Part shown: in pieces, positions 17,620 through 26,935 of the stretch
Position numbering within the stretch: position 1 is the first letter of the stretch
How the letters are laid out: every line of letters begins with the position of its first letter
DNA from: G963556115 sp963678205
Lineage (GTDB): Bacteria; Planctomycetota; SZUA-567
NCBI GenBank assembly: GCA_963678205.1
Contig: OY782760.1
Location: 1,736,001 to 1,800,000, forward strand
Reading direction: 5' to 3'
DNA length: 64,000 nt
Made by a program: the position numbers and the translations under genes
Notes under the pieces: generated by a model
Told to the model about the DNA's origin: nothing
The model's database searches: none
Seen by the model: only the letters and a program-made list of their open reading frames with translations

Positions 17620-19725
17620 ATGGGTATTGATAATGTTACTGAAATCTTTGGAGAAAATGTCTTCAATGACAGCGTTATGCGTGAACGCTTACCAAAGAAT
17701 GTCTACAAGAAACTTGTACAGACTATTTCTGAGTCCCATGAGTTAGATCCTAGTATTGCTGATGTTGTTGCTAATGCAATGAAGGATTGGGCTATTGAAA
17801 AGGGTGCTACTCACTATTGTCACTGGTTCCAGCCAATGACTGGTTTAACTGCTGAAAAACACGATAGTTTCATTACTTTATCAGGTAACGGTGAGATTAT
17901 CATGGAATTTTCTGGTAAACAGTTGATTCAGGGTGAGCCTGATGCATCAAGCTTCCCAAGTGGTGGTATACGTGCTACGTTTGAAGCTCGTGGTTATACA
18001 GCATGGGACTGCACTAGTCCTGTATTCATTAAAGAGGACGGTGATAATACTACTCTATTCATCCCTTGTGCTTTTGTCAGTTATACTGGTGAAGTGCTTG
18101 ACAAAAAGACACCTTTGTTACGTTCTATGGACGCTCTTTCAAAGCAAGCTGTTAGAGTTCTGCATGCTATGGGTAATACAGAATGTAATAGAATTATTGC
18201 AACTCTTGGTGCTGAACAGGAGTACTTCCTCGTTGATGAGGCTTATGCTGAACAGCGTCTTGATCTTCTGCTTTGTGGACGTACTCTATTTGGTGCTCAG
18301 CCAGCTAAAGGACAGGATCTATGCGACCACTACTTCGGTACTATTGAAGAACGTGTTGCTAGCTATATGACTGAAATTAATGAAGAGCTCTGGAAGCTTG
18401 GAGTTTCTGCAAAGACTCAGCACAATGAGGTTGCGCCAGCTCAGTATGAACTTGCACCAATTTATGCAACTCTAAATGTTGCTACTGACCACAACCAGCT
18501 AACAATGGAAATTATGCGTAAGGTTGCTCGTCGTCATGGTTTCTACTGCTTACTACATGAAAAACCATATCATAACATGAATGGTTCTGGTAAGCATAAT
18601 AACTGGGCTATCATGACAGATAATGGCATAAATCTTCTTGAACCAGGCGAAAATCCTGAAGAGAATGCATTATTCCTTGTTGTCCTTGCTGCTATTATTA
18701 AAGCAGTTGACATTAATGCACCTCTTTTACGTGCAAGTGTTGCTTCATCAAGTAATGATTGTCGTCTTGGTGGTCATGAAGCTCCTCCGGCTATCATCAG
18801 TATCTTCCTTGGTGACCAGTTGAATAAAATTGTTGAGTCTATTGCTAATGGTACAAAACTTGAAGAGTGTGATGGTGCGCCTATGACTCTTGGTGTAAGT
18901 ACTCTTCCTCCTCTGCCAAAGGATGCTACTGATAGAAACCGTACTTCTCCATTTGCGTTTACTGGTAATAAATTTGAATTCCGTATGGCTGGGTCACTTG
19001 TTAATACCAGTGGTCCTAACTTTGTCCTAAATACAATTGTTGCTGACACTCTTTCTCAAATCGCTGATGAGCTTGAAGGTGCAGCTGATATAAACGCTGC
19101 TGCTCAGGCAGTATGTCAGAAGATCTTCAAAGAACACAGTCGCGTTATCTTCAATGGTGATAACTACTCTGAAGAATGGCCTGTTGAAGCTGAGAAGAGA
19201 GGTCTTCCAAATCTTAAGAATTCTCCAGATTCTTATGCATGTATGGATGAGCCTGCGGTTAAAGAGCTATTTGCGAAGCATGCTGTCTTAAGTAATGTCG
19301 AGCTTGCTGCACGTTATGAAATTCTTCTTGATACTTATGCTCAGAATATTCTGATAGAAGGACGCACAGCTCTTACTATGGCTAACAGGACTATTATGCC
19401 GGCTGTTATGGACTATGCTTCTCGTCTTGCTGCTTCGGTTATTGCTGTTAAAGAAAGTGGTGCAGACGCTTCTATATTTACAGCTCGTATGGATAAAGTA
19501 GCTGCTCTTATTGCTGAATTCCAGGCTGGTATTGATGAACTTACTGCAGCTATTGAAGAAGTTGAAGGTGCTGAATGTGCGAAGTGCATGGCTCTTGGTG
19601 CTCGTGATAAGGTTCTTGTAGCTCTAGGTAAGACTCGTGCTCCTGCAGATGCTCTTGAAGATCTTGTAGATGCTGATATATGGCCTCTACCAACCTATAA
19701 CGAAATGCTTTACATCCGTGGTTAA
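17620..19725 (+). CDS. glnN: Type III glutamine synthetase GlnN
   Basis: GlnN makes glutamine from glutamate and ammonia with ATP. At about 701 residues it is the large GSIII type, not GlnA. GSIII signatures include FPSGGIRATFEARGYTAWD (start of the core), LGAEQEYFLVDE with the metal-binding glutamates, AQYELAPIYA, LLHEKPYHNMNGSGKHNNW (the ammonium/glutamate site) and NRTSPFAFTGNKFEFR. GSIII lacks the adenylylation control of enteric GlnA. The ATG at 17620 is chosen over the in-frame start 30 bases upstream, which lies ahead of the GGAG ribosome site. It follows amt-glnK and completes an ammonium-uptake module. Confidence 0.95.
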   Translation: MGIDNVTEIFGENVFNDSVMRERLPKNVYKKLVQTISESHELDPSIADVVANAMKDWAIEKGATHYCHWFQPMTGLTAEKHDSFITLSGNGEIIMEFSGKQLIQGEPDASSFPSGGIRATFEARGYTAWDCTSPVFIKEDGDNTTLFIPCAFVSYTGEVLDKKTPLLRSMDALSKQAVRVLHAMGNTECNRIIATLGAEQEYFLVDEAYAEQRLDLLLCGRTLFGAQPAKGQDLCDHYFGTIEERVASYMTEINEELWKLGVSAKTQHNEVAPAQYELAPIYATLNVATDHNQLTMEIMRKVARRHGFYCLLHEKPYHNMNGSGKHNNWAIMTDNGINLLEPGENPEENALFLVVLAAIIKAVDINAPLLRASVASSSNDCRLGGHEAPPAIISIFLGDQLNKIVESIANGTKLEECDGAPMTLGVSTLPPLPKDATDRNRTSPFAFTGNKFEFRMAGSLVNTSGPNFVLNTIVADTLSQIADELEGAADINAAAQAVCQKIFKEHSRVIFNGDNYSEEWPVEAEKRGLPNLKNSPDSYACMDEPAVKELFAKHAVLSNVELAARYEILLDTYAQNILIEGRTALTMANRTIMPAVMDYASRLAASVIAVKESGADASIFTARMDKVAALIAEFQAGIDELTAAIEEVEGAECAKCMALGARDKVLVALGKTRAPADALEDLVDADIWPLPTYNEMLYIRG

Positions 19726-19750
19726 TTTTTTGGGTGTATTTTATTGAAGA

Positions 19751-19780
19751 CTAAGGACAGAGCTCAGGCTCTGTCCTTAG
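19751..19780 (+). terminator. Terminator after glnN
   Basis: A perfect 13-base stem (CTAAGGACAGAGC / GCTCTGTCCTTAG) with a TCAG loop lies 26 bases after glnN. Only a short T-containing tail follows. Confidence 0.8.
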
Positions 19781-19888
19781 TTGTATAATGGGAAAGAGAA
19801 AACTTGAGTCATTAAAGAATTAAGTCGATAAGTTTGGTGGTGTTTAAAAGTTAAAATTTAGTTTATTTATAATAAATTAGGTGTATAA

Positions 19889-20701
19889 ATGAAAAATTAT
19901 ATATTTTCTGGTACAGTTGATGGCGTATCAAAATTAGTATTTTTAGTGATAATACTAAATGCAATTATAATTACATTATCTGCGTTTCCACGAATTGCGG
20001 TTGGTCATGAGCATTTTATAATTTGGTTGGAAATTTTTTGTGTAGTGATTTTTATTGTTGAAGCTATTTCAAAAAAATGCAGATTTGGTTGGAAAAACTA
20101 TATCGCTGTTCCCTGGAACAAAATTGATTTTGTACTGGTTATTCTCTCTCTGCCAATATTATTTATGCCTTTTGTCGATGTAGGAGGGGTGAGTACAGTC
20201 TTGACTCTCAGGCTGGTACGTTTTTTTAGATTACTCAAAATTTTCTCAGTTATTCCTAAAAGTGCAAAGTTCTTACATGGGCTTAAGCGGGCATTCAGAG
20301 CTTCTATTGGTGTTGCTATTGGTATGTCTTTACTTCTATTTATTGCTTCTTTATTTAGTACTATGATTTTTGGAGATATCGCTCCTAAAATGTTCGGTAA
20401 TCCGCTTATAAGTGCTTATTCAATGTTTAGAGTATTTGCAATCACGGGATGGTTTGAGATACCTCGTGAACTACTTAAGATCCCATATTATAACTCTGTG
20501 GGGTGGATGATATTTATACGTTGTTATTTTATAGGTTTTTTGTTATCAGGCGGTATGATTGGTTTATCTATTTTAAATGCTACATTTATTGATGCTCTTG
20601 TTGAAGATAATACTGAAGAGGTTGAAGATAGGGTCGCTTTAGTAGAGAAAAGATTAGAAAAAATAGAGCAGATTTTAAATGAAATCAATAAGAAGATATA
20701 A
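19889..20701 (+). CDS. Voltage-gated-type ion channel
   Basis: The 270-residue protein has the layout of a single-domain six-helix channel. S1-S3 are hydrophobic segments in residues 10-110. S4 carries regularly spaced Arg residues (LTLRLVRFFRLLKIF). After S5, a pore loop reads FRVFAITGWFEIP, like the selectivity region of bacterial sodium and calcium channels, then S6. The last 35 residues form a short coiled coil (VEKRLEKIEQILNEINKK), as in tetrameric NaChBac-type channels. Ion selectivity cannot be decided; the pore lacks the exact NaChBac LESW motif. It stands alone and shares a terminator with the aromatic operon. Confidence 0.8.
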   Translation: MKNYIFSGTVDGVSKLVFLVIILNAIIITLSAFPRIAVGHEHFIIWLEIFCVVIFIVEAISKKCRFGWKNYIAVPWNKIDFVLVILSLPILFMPFVDVGGVSTVLTLRLVRFFRLLKIFSVIPKSAKFLHGLKRAFRASIGVAIGMSLLLFIASLFSTMIFGDIAPKMFGNPLISAYSMFRVFAITGWFEIPRELLKIPYYNSVGWMIFIRCYFIGFLLSGGMIGLSILNATFIDALVEDNTEEVEDRVALVEKRLEKIEQILNEINKKI

Positions 20702-20736
20702 AAAAGACTCAAAAATAAGTCTTTGAGTCTTTTTTA
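20701..20736. terminator. Bidirectional terminator between channel gene and tyrA
   Basis: A 13-base stem (AAAAAGACTCAAA / TTTGAGTCTTTTT) with A and T runs on its two sides serves both converging units, including the end of the aromatic operon. Confidence 0.88.
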
Positions 20737-20753
20737 TATTATGTAAAAGTAGG

Positions 20754-21530
20754 TTATTTATTAATATTTTTTCTCAAATTGTTAATAAATGATGTCATTT
20801 CTTCAAAATCTCTAGCTTTTAGAATATGCCTTAAATAATTGAGTTTGTTGCTTATTTTATCAATCTGTGCTAGAGTTTGGTCGTTGAACATTATTTCTGC
20901 AATCAATCTATCGTCTTCAGAAAGTAATCCTTCAGCAATGCTTAGGTGTCTGTTAAAAGTTGTTCCAGGAGCTTCAAGCTTATCCATACAAGCAGCGAAT
21001 ACCATTGAAGAAGCAAAAGGTATTGAAAGGCTATATGACATCATAGAGTCGTGTTCTTCAAAAGTCATATCAAAAATATTTAATTTTAGTTTTTCGAAGA
21101 GGCTTCTAAAGAAGTCTTTACCTTTTTTGCATGATTCACTTATTATAATTGCATTCTGATTATCGAGGTTTTTAAGATTTGCAAATGTTGGGCCGAACAT
21201 TGGGTGTATCGATACAAAAGGATGCCCTTTTGATGCATAATATTCAGGCAGGTCGCCTTTTACCGACTTCATGTCGGCAACTATACAATCCTTTGGAAGT
21301 AATGGAATCATTTCTTCAAAAGCCCCTCGTGTATGGTGAACACTGGTACAGTTAATAGCAAGTTCAGGTTTGAAGTCTACTACTTCTTCTAGTTTTGAGA
21401 GCCTTTGGGTTTCAAAAAAGAACTTTAGTTTAGTTAAATCCTGATCGAAGACTGCTACTTCGTGATCAAGGCAGAATTCTTCTGTAAGCCATGCACCCAT
21501 TTTTCCTGCGCCTAGGATAAATATTTTCAT
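20754..21530 (-). CDS. tyrA: Prephenate dehydrogenase TyrA (tyrosine branch)
   Basis: TyrA oxidises prephenate to 4-hydroxyphenylpyruvate. The 258-residue protein starts with a Rossmann NAD(P) motif (IFILGAGKMGAW) and has the family's substrate-site His in SIHPMFGPT. No chorismate mutase or ACT domain is attached, so feedback control must work through expression or partner enzymes. It is the last gene of the aromatic operon and overlaps pheA by 4 bases. An arogenate dehydrogenase activity cannot be excluded from sequence alone. Confidence 0.87.
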   Translation of the reverse strand: MKIFILGAGKMGAWLTEEFCLDHEVAVFDQDLTKLKFFFETQRLSKLEEVVDFKPELAINCTSVHHTRGAFEEMIPLLPKDCIVADMKSVKGDLPEYYASKGHPFVSIHPMFGPTFANLKNLDNQNAIIISESCKKGKDFFRSLFEKLKLNIFDMTFEEHDSMMSYSLSIPFASSMVFAACMDKLEAPGTTFNRHLSIAEGLLSEDDRLIAEIMFNDQTLAQIDKISNKLNYLRHILKARDFEEMTSFINNLRKNINK

Positions 21531-22597
21531 ATAAGACTCCTTTCCTCGTAGCAGCCGAGGAAGCGATATTTTGCTGTAGATTGTTCTACTTGATCAATTA
21601 CATTTTGTACATCTGGATTTTTCAAATTGCCTTCAAAGTCAAGGAAGAATGCAAATTCCCCAGGTTGATCTGGTACTGAATCAATACGTGTAAGGTTTAT
21701 ACTCTTGTCTGCAAACAGTTGCAGAACATGGAATAGCTGTCCAGCACGGTCATCAGTTGTAAAGCTTATAGAGCATTTGTTACCAGTGCCTGGAGCTGGC
21801 TCTTTAGATAGTACTAAGAAGCGTGTCTGGTTGCTGGCAAGATCTTCAATATTCTCTTTGACAATCTCTAGGTTGTAATAACTTGCTGCCAGTGAGCTAG
21901 CAATAGCACATGAAGAGGCTGGATTGGTCTCTGCCAGCATTTTAGCTGCTCCAGCTGTATCAAAGAATCTCATTGGCTCCAAATTTTGTCTCTTTAAAAA
22001 TTCGCGGCATTGTGAAAGAGCTTGAGGGTGTGAGTATGTTCTTCTGATACTCCTGTGATCTGTGCCTGGCGTAACAAGAAGACAGTGGTGAATGGGAGTT
22101 TTGATAGCTCCAACTATAAATAAGTCAGAGTAAAGCATCAAACCATTTACCTGACCGACCATACCACCCAGTGTATTTTCAACTGGAACCATACCGTAAT
22201 CGTAAACACCTTCTTCTACTCCTTTGAATATATCGGAAAATTCCTCACATGGCATAGGAGCCAGGCTTTTATCCCAATGTCGGCAGGCCAGTTCACTGTA
22301 TGCTCCGTGTTCACCTTGGAATGCAATCAGAGTAGAGGTTTCAGACTGAATTCTTTTACTCTCATTGAACATAACTTTATAAACATCTTCAATGAATTCA
22401 GCTTTTAAAAGAGCATTCTCGCGTTCTGTAAGGTTTTTAATAATTGCAGCTTCTCTACCGGCGTCTTCAACATTTTTCTTAAATACTGTTGAGATGCGAG
22501 CTACTTCCATTCTCTTCTGTAGAAGCTGGAGAATATTGTTATCAATTTGATCAATCTTGCGTCTAACTGAATCAAGGTTGATTTTTTCCTCTTTCAT
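21527..22597 (-). CDS. pheA: Bifunctional chorismate mutase / prephenate dehydratase PheA
   Basis: PheA turns chorismate into prephenate and then phenylpyruvate. Residues about 7-90 are an AroQ-type chorismate mutase (VRRKIDQIDNNILQLLQKR). Residues about 93-270 are the dehydratase, with IAFQGEHGAYSE, VPVENTLGG and the catalytic SNQTRF. Residues 278-350 are an ACT domain (FTTDDRAGQLFHVLQLF). The usual phenylalanine-binding ESRP motif reads DSVP here, so feedback inhibition may be altered. It is the second-last gene of the operon, 52 bases after aroF. Confidence 0.94.
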   Translation of the reverse strand: MKEEKINLDSVRRKIDQIDNNILQLLQKRMEVARISTVFKKNVEDAGREAAIIKNLTERENALLKAEFIEDVYKVMFNESKRIQSETSTLIAFQGEHGAYSELACRHWDKSLAPMPCEEFSDIFKGVEEGVYDYGMVPVENTLGGMVGQVNGLMLYSDLFIVGAIKTPIHHCLLVTPGTDHRSIRRTYSHPQALSQCREFLKRQNLEPMRFFDTAGAAKMLAETNPASSCAIASSLAASYYNLEIVKENIEDLASNQTRFLVLSKEPAPGTGNKCSISFTTDDRAGQLFHVLQLFADKSINLTRIDSVPDQPGEFAFFLDFEGNLKNPDVQNVIDQVEQSTAKYRFLGCYEERSLI

Positions 22598-22649
22598 TAT
22601 ATTCCTTTCACGTTTGTTATATTATTAAACGAATTATATCTTCGTATCT

Positions 22650-23477
22650 TTATTTATCCAGTTTTTTTATATCTTTTACACAGTTTTCCATCATTTTGAG
22701 TTTTGTAACAAGCTTGGTGAACATCTCTGGTGTCAGTGACTGAGGACCATCGCAGCGTGCTTCTTCTGGACAGATATGGACTTCAATAAGAAGGCCATCT
22801 GCTCCAGCTGCAACTGCTGCAAGTGACATAGGTTCTACAAGCTCTCTACGACCGGTACCGTGTGAAGGATCAACAAAAACTGGTAGGTGGGCTATACCCT
22901 GAACTGAAGGTATTGCACTCAAGTCAAGAGTATTGCGTGTGTGGGTTTCGAATGTACGTATACCACGTTCACATATGATAACGTTTGGATTACCTTCACT
23001 TAAAATGTATTCAGCGCAGTTGAGCCATTCTGAGAGAGTAGAGTGCATCCCTCGTTTTAAAAGAACTGGTTTGTCTGATTTTCCCACTTCCTGTAACAGT
23101 GAAAAATTCTGCATATTACGGGCACCAATTTGTACAATATCAGCGTACTCGCAGACCCAAGATACATCTCGCGGATCAATAACTTCAGTTATTATTGGAA
23201 GTCCTGATTCTTGTCCAGCTTTCTTAAGAAGTTTCAGTCCTGCCAGACCCAAACCTTGGAAGTCATATGGAGAAGTGCGTGGCTTGAATGCTCCACCTCT
23301 AAGGACATTTGCTCCTGCTTCCTTGATTGCTATTGCAGTATTAATAACTTGTTTTTCTGTTTCTACACTGCAGGGACCGGCTATAATAGTAAGTTCTTCA
23401 CCAATTTTAACGCCTGCGACATCAATTATGGTCTTTTGTGTTTCTTCTGATTTGCTTGTTAGTCTTAATTTATTCAT
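22650..23477 (-). CDS. aroF: DAHP synthase, type I-beta
   Basis: This is the entry enzyme of the shikimate pathway (PEP plus erythrose-4-phosphate). The 275-residue length and the motifs IIAGPCSVE, LRGGAFKPRTSPYDFQGLG, ARNMQNF and VDPSHGTGRR place it in the KDO8P-synthase-like I-beta class. It has no ACT or chorismate-mutase regulatory extension, so it is probably not feedback-inhibited by that route and depends on expression control. It overlaps trpA by 4 bases inside the aromatic operon, linking the common pathway to the terminal branches. Confidence 0.94.
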   Translation of the reverse strand: MNKLRLTSKSEETQKTIIDVAGVKIGEELTIIAGPCSVETEKQVINTAIAIKEAGANVLRGGAFKPRTSPYDFQGLGLAGLKLLKKAGQESGLPIITEVIDPRDVSWVCEYADIVQIGARNMQNFSLLQEVGKSDKPVLLKRGMHSTLSEWLNCAEYILSEGNPNVIICERGIRTFETHTRNTLDLSAIPSVQGIAHLPVFVDPSHGTGRRELVEPMSLAAVAAGADGLLIEVHICPEEARCDGPQSLTPEMFTKLVTKLKMMENCVKDIKKLDK

Positions 23478-24277
23478 TTTTTTACTCCGTTCATCGCTTC
23501 TTTTATCGATGAAACTCTTTCTTTCATTATATCAATTAACTCTGGATTATTCAAATTATCTTCTATAATTCTTTCAAAAGCACTTCCTATTACTACCCCT
23601 TCAGCGTAACCTGCCACTGCTGAGGCTTGTTCTGGAGTTGAGATACCAAAACCAACACAGAGTGGTATTTTACAGATTTTACGAAGCTCGGTAATATGCT
23701 TTTCAACGGCTTTAGTGTTAATTTCACCTGTGCCGGTTATACCAGTTTTAGAAATCACATAAGCAAAACCTGATGCATCTTCAAGAACAAAGCCTACTCT
23801 TTCTATAGGTGTTGTTGGGGCGATTAATCTAATTCTTGCAAAATTTTCACCAAATTTACCTGCAATCTCTGATCGCTCTTCTGGCGGAAGATCAACAATC
23901 AATGCTCCATCTGCTCCTGCTTCAAATGCATCTTTATAAAATTCTTCAACTCCATATACAAAGATAGGGTTATAATAACTGAATATTATTATTGGCTGTT
24001 TATAATCTTTGCGTAGCTCTTTAATCATTTTAATGCTCTTTTTGAGATTGATACCACTTGCTAGCGCTCTCTGTGATGAACGTTGAATTGCGGCTCCATC
24101 AGCAGTTGGGTCAGAAAATGCAATACCAAGCTCCAGAATATCTACTCCGCTGTCTAGCATTGCTCTGATTACTTCCATAGATCTGTCAATATCTGGATCG
24201 CCAGCAGTTATAAAGCCTACAAGAGCAGATGTTGACTCATCTTTTACCTTCTGGAATGTCTTTTCTAATCTATTCAC
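23474..24277 (-). CDS. trpA: Tryptophan synthase alpha subunit
   Basis: TrpA cleaves indole-3-glycerol phosphate to indole, which is channelled to TrpB. At 267 residues it is of normal length. The catalytic Glu lies in ILELGIAFSDP and the catalytic Asp in the same FSDPTADG loop. Phosphate-binding segments near the C-terminus (CVGFGIST, VIGSAF) are present. It overlaps trpB by 8 bases and aroF by 4. Confidence 0.96.
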   Translation of the reverse strand: MNRLEKTFQKVKDESTSALVGFITAGDPDIDRSMEVIRAMLDSGVDILELGIAFSDPTADGAAIQRSSQRALASGINLKKSIKMIKELRKDYKQPIIIFSYYNPIFVYGVEEFYKDAFEAGADGALIVDLPPEERSEIAGKFGENFARIRLIAPTTPIERVGFVLEDASGFAYVISKTGITGTGEINTKAVEKHITELRKICKIPLCVGFGISTPEQASAVAGYAEGVVIGSAFERIIEDNLNNPELIDIMKERVSSIKEAMNGVKK

Positions 24278-25499
24278 CTGCTTCTCCTTCCATTTTCTTT
24301 AATGCAGCTGTGGCATGTACCAAATCTTTATCTCCTCTGCCTGAGAGGTTGACTAGTACAATATCGTCTTTTCCTCTTTTTTGGGCTTCCTTGATACCAT
24401 GAGCTAGTGCATGAGAACTTTCAAGAGCAGGTATTATACCTTCATGTAAGGATAAATCTTTGAATGCTCTCAGTGCTTCATTATCTGTAATTGATTCGTA
24501 AGTTGCTCTACCAATATCCTTGAGAAGTGAGTGCTCTGGGCCGACTCCCGGGTAGTCAAGACCTGCTGAAATTGAATGGGCTTCAGTAATTTGTCCATCT
24601 TCATCTTGAAGAAGATATGACTTTGCTCCGTGCAGTACGCCTATACTACCATGACAGAGGGGCGCTGCGTGCTTACCAGTTTCAATGCCAAAGCCAGCTG
24701 CTTCGACACCAATTAGTTCGACATCCTTATATTTTATGTATGGGTAGAATATGCCTATCGCGTTACTTCCACCACCAACAGCAGCAACTACTGCATCTGG
24801 CTGTCTGCCTGCAAGTTCTATCATTTGTTCAATTGCTTCTTCACCAATTATTTTTTGAAATTCTCTAACCATTACAGGGTATGGGTGAGGTCCGGCAACA
24901 GTGCCGATAACATAGAATGTATCTTCTACAACTTCTGACCAGTAGCGCATTGCTTCGTTCATAGCATCTTTGAGGGTTCCTGCTCCTGATTCAACACTTA
25001 TAACTTCTGCACCTAAAAGTTTCATGCGCTCAACGTTAGGAGCTTGTCTTCTAACATCTTCTTTCCCCATGAATACCTTACAGCTTAAATTCATTAGAGC
25101 CGCAACTGTTGCTGTGGCAACACCGTGTTGACCTGCGCCGGTCTCGGCGATGACATTTTTTTTGCCCATGAGCTTGGCAAGTAGACATTGACCAATTGTA
25201 TTATTGATCTTGTGGGCACCTGAGTGGGTAAGGTCTTCTCTTTTTAGATATATTTTTGCTCCACCAATTACCTCTGTAAGGTGTGAAGCAAAGTATGTTG
25301 GGGTAGGGCGGCCTACATAGTGCTTTAGTAAGGATTTGAATTCTGCGTGAAAGCAGCTATCCTTATCTTCAATATACTTTTTATACGCTTCCTCTAATTC
25401 AAGGATAGCTGGAACCAGTGTCTCTCCTACAAACCTTCCTCCATACTCACCAAAATGACCAGTATTATCGGGGTAGGAGTAGTTTTCTTTTAAACTCAT
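24270..25499 (-). CDS. trpB: Tryptophan synthase beta subunit
   Basis: This PLP enzyme joins indole and serine. The 409-residue protein carries the PLP Lys in LTHSGAHKINNTIG, the GAGQHGVATA segment and the phosphate-binding loop GGGSNAIG. It is the ordinary TrpB1 form that pairs with TrpA, not the stand-alone TrpB2. It overlaps trpF by 4 bases (ATGA). Confidence 0.96.
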   Translation of the reverse strand: MSLKENYSYPDNTGHFGEYGGRFVGETLVPAILELEEAYKKYIEDKDSCFHAEFKSLLKHYVGRPTPTYFASHLTEVIGGAKIYLKREDLTHSGAHKINNTIGQCLLAKLMGKKNVIAETGAGQHGVATATVAALMNLSCKVFMGKEDVRRQAPNVERMKLLGAEVISVESGAGTLKDAMNEAMRYWSEVVEDTFYVIGTVAGPHPYPVMVREFQKIIGEEAIEQMIELAGRQPDAVVAAVGGGSNAIGIFYPYIKYKDVELIGVEAAGFGIETGKHAAPLCHGSIGVLHGAKSYLLQDEDGQITEAHSISAGLDYPGVGPEHSLLKDIGRATYESITDNEALRAFKDLSLHEGIIPALESSHALAHGIKEAQKRGKDDIVLVNLSGRGDKDLVHATAALKKMEGEAGE

Positions 25500-26152
25500 G
25501 AAAAAATCCTTTCCGGGTGCGGTGCTTTACCTGATGAATGAACAATATCAATTATTTCTTTTACTTTATTTAAATCTTTTATTCCAGGGCTACTCTCTAC
25601 AGAAGAGCTCACATCTATTGCTTGTGGATTTCCCTGAGCTATCGCTTTCATGACGTTAGCACTGCTGATACCTCCTGCAAGTACATACGGATGTTTTATA
25701 CCAAAGCTTCCTGCTTTTTGCCACTCCCAGCTTTGATAGTTTCCTCCTGGAAGTGCTCCTTTGCCGAGTTCGAGAAGATATGCATCAGCAGAGTAGTTGT
25801 TAACTTCTTCTGTGAAGGTTTCATCTTTGAGAACTTTTATGATCTTTTTCCCTGATAGCCGAAGACTCTGGATATATTCTTCTGATTCATTTCCGTGGAG
25901 CTGAGCAATATCCAATTTTGTCTCCTCAAGTACATGGTTAATGCTTTTTAGCTCCATGTCTACAAAGACTCCGCAAGTTACGCATTTATTTTTAACTGCT
26001 GCGACAATTTCTTTTGCCTGAGAGATACTAACATTACGAGGACTTTTTTGAAAGAAGACCAGTCCTATTGCATCTGCTCCAAGTCTAGCAACATTTTCAG
26101 CCTGTTCTGGTGTCGTAATGCCACAAATCTTTATTTGTAAGTCAGTACTCAT
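25496..26152 (-). CDS. trpF: Phosphoribosylanthranilate isomerase
   Basis: TrpF isomerises phosphoribosylanthranilate. The 218-residue barrel has the catalytic Cys in LQIKICGITTPEQA and the Asp in CGVFVDME, with LQLHGNE-like AQLHGNESEEY, and AGGISSANV near the end. It is separate from TrpC, unlike the enteric fusion, and lies 3 bases after it. Confidence 0.94.
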   Translation of the reverse strand: MSTDLQIKICGITTPEQAENVARLGADAIGLVFFQKSPRNVSISQAKEIVAAVKNKCVTCGVFVDMELKSINHVLEETKLDIAQLHGNESEEYIQSLRLSGKKIIKVLKDETFTEEVNNYSADAYLLELGKGALPGGNYQSWEWQKAGSFGIKHPYVLAGGISSANVMKAIAQGNPQAIDVSSSVESSPGIKDLNKVKEIIDIVHSSGKAPHPERIFS

Positions 26153-26155
26153 TGC

Positions 26156-26935
26156 TTATAATCCTCGCAGACTCTTTAAAAACTCTACTCTGTTCTCTGC
26201 TCGTACAATACTTTCTCCAACAAGGAATGAGTGAATTCTCTCTTGTGGGTAACGTTTTATATCATCGTATGAGAAGATTCCACTTGCTGCCACTATTATT
26301 TGATCTTCTTTTAAATTTTCAGCCATCTTGATTGCGACATCGAGGTTGGTATTGAATGATGAAAGATCTCGATTATTGATTCCAATTATTTTCGCTCCAA
26401 TGCCATCAATTTTTTCAAGATCAGCCTCTCCGTGAATCTCTACAAGAGCGTCAATACCTAAAGCATGGGTTAATGCTAGTAAATCTTCTAGAAGTTCTTT
26501 ATCAAGTATTCTGGCTATAAGAAGTATCGCGTCAGCTTTGTTTGCACTTGCTTCATATACTTGATATGGATCGAAGATAAAATCTTTTCTCAACACAGGT
26601 ATATTACATGCTGCTCTAACTGCACGCATATCATCCAATCCGCCTTTGAAGAAGTCTTTTTCTGTTAAAACTGATATCGCTGCTGCTCCTCCTTCTTCGT
26701 ATAATCTTGCCATCTCAGCAGGAATCAGATCTGGTTGTATATCACCCTTACTAGGTGAGGCTCTTTTTACTTCAGCAATTATATTTATTTCATCACGGGC
26801 AAGAGCGCTATAAAATGACCGATAATCTTCTCTATCTCCGCATTCTACACGTAGAGCAATCTCACTATACTTTACTTTGTGTTCCTCAACCTCTCTACGT
26901 TTGCACTCCATTATTTTCTCTAAAAAGTCGCTCAT
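26156..26935 (-). CDS. trpC: Indole-3-glycerol phosphate synthase
   Basis: TrpC closes the indole ring. The 259-residue barrel has IIAEVKRASPSKGDI with the conserved Lys, VLTEKDFFKGG, VLRKDFIFDPYQVYEA and IIGINNRDLSSF, all family hallmarks, and VAASGIFSYDD near the C-terminus. Its ATG overlaps the trpD stop by one base. Confidence 0.96.
   Translation of the reverse strand: MSDFLEKIMECKRREVEEHKVKYSEIALRVECGDREDYRSFYSALARDEINIIAEVKRASPSKGDIQPDLIPAEMARLYEEGGAAAISVLTEKDFFKGGLDDMRAVRAACNIPVLRKDFIFDPYQVYEASANKADAILLIARILDKELLEDLLALTHALGIDALVEIHGEADLEKIDGIGAKIIGINNRDLSSFNTNLDVAIKMAENLKEDQIIVAASGIFSYDDIKRYPQERIHSFLVGESIVRAENRVEFLKSLRGL

Noticed and set aside
22933..23568. A 211-codon plus-strand frame opposite aroF
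   Set aside because: It lies opposite clear DAHP synthase motifs and crosses into trpA; no family resemblance.
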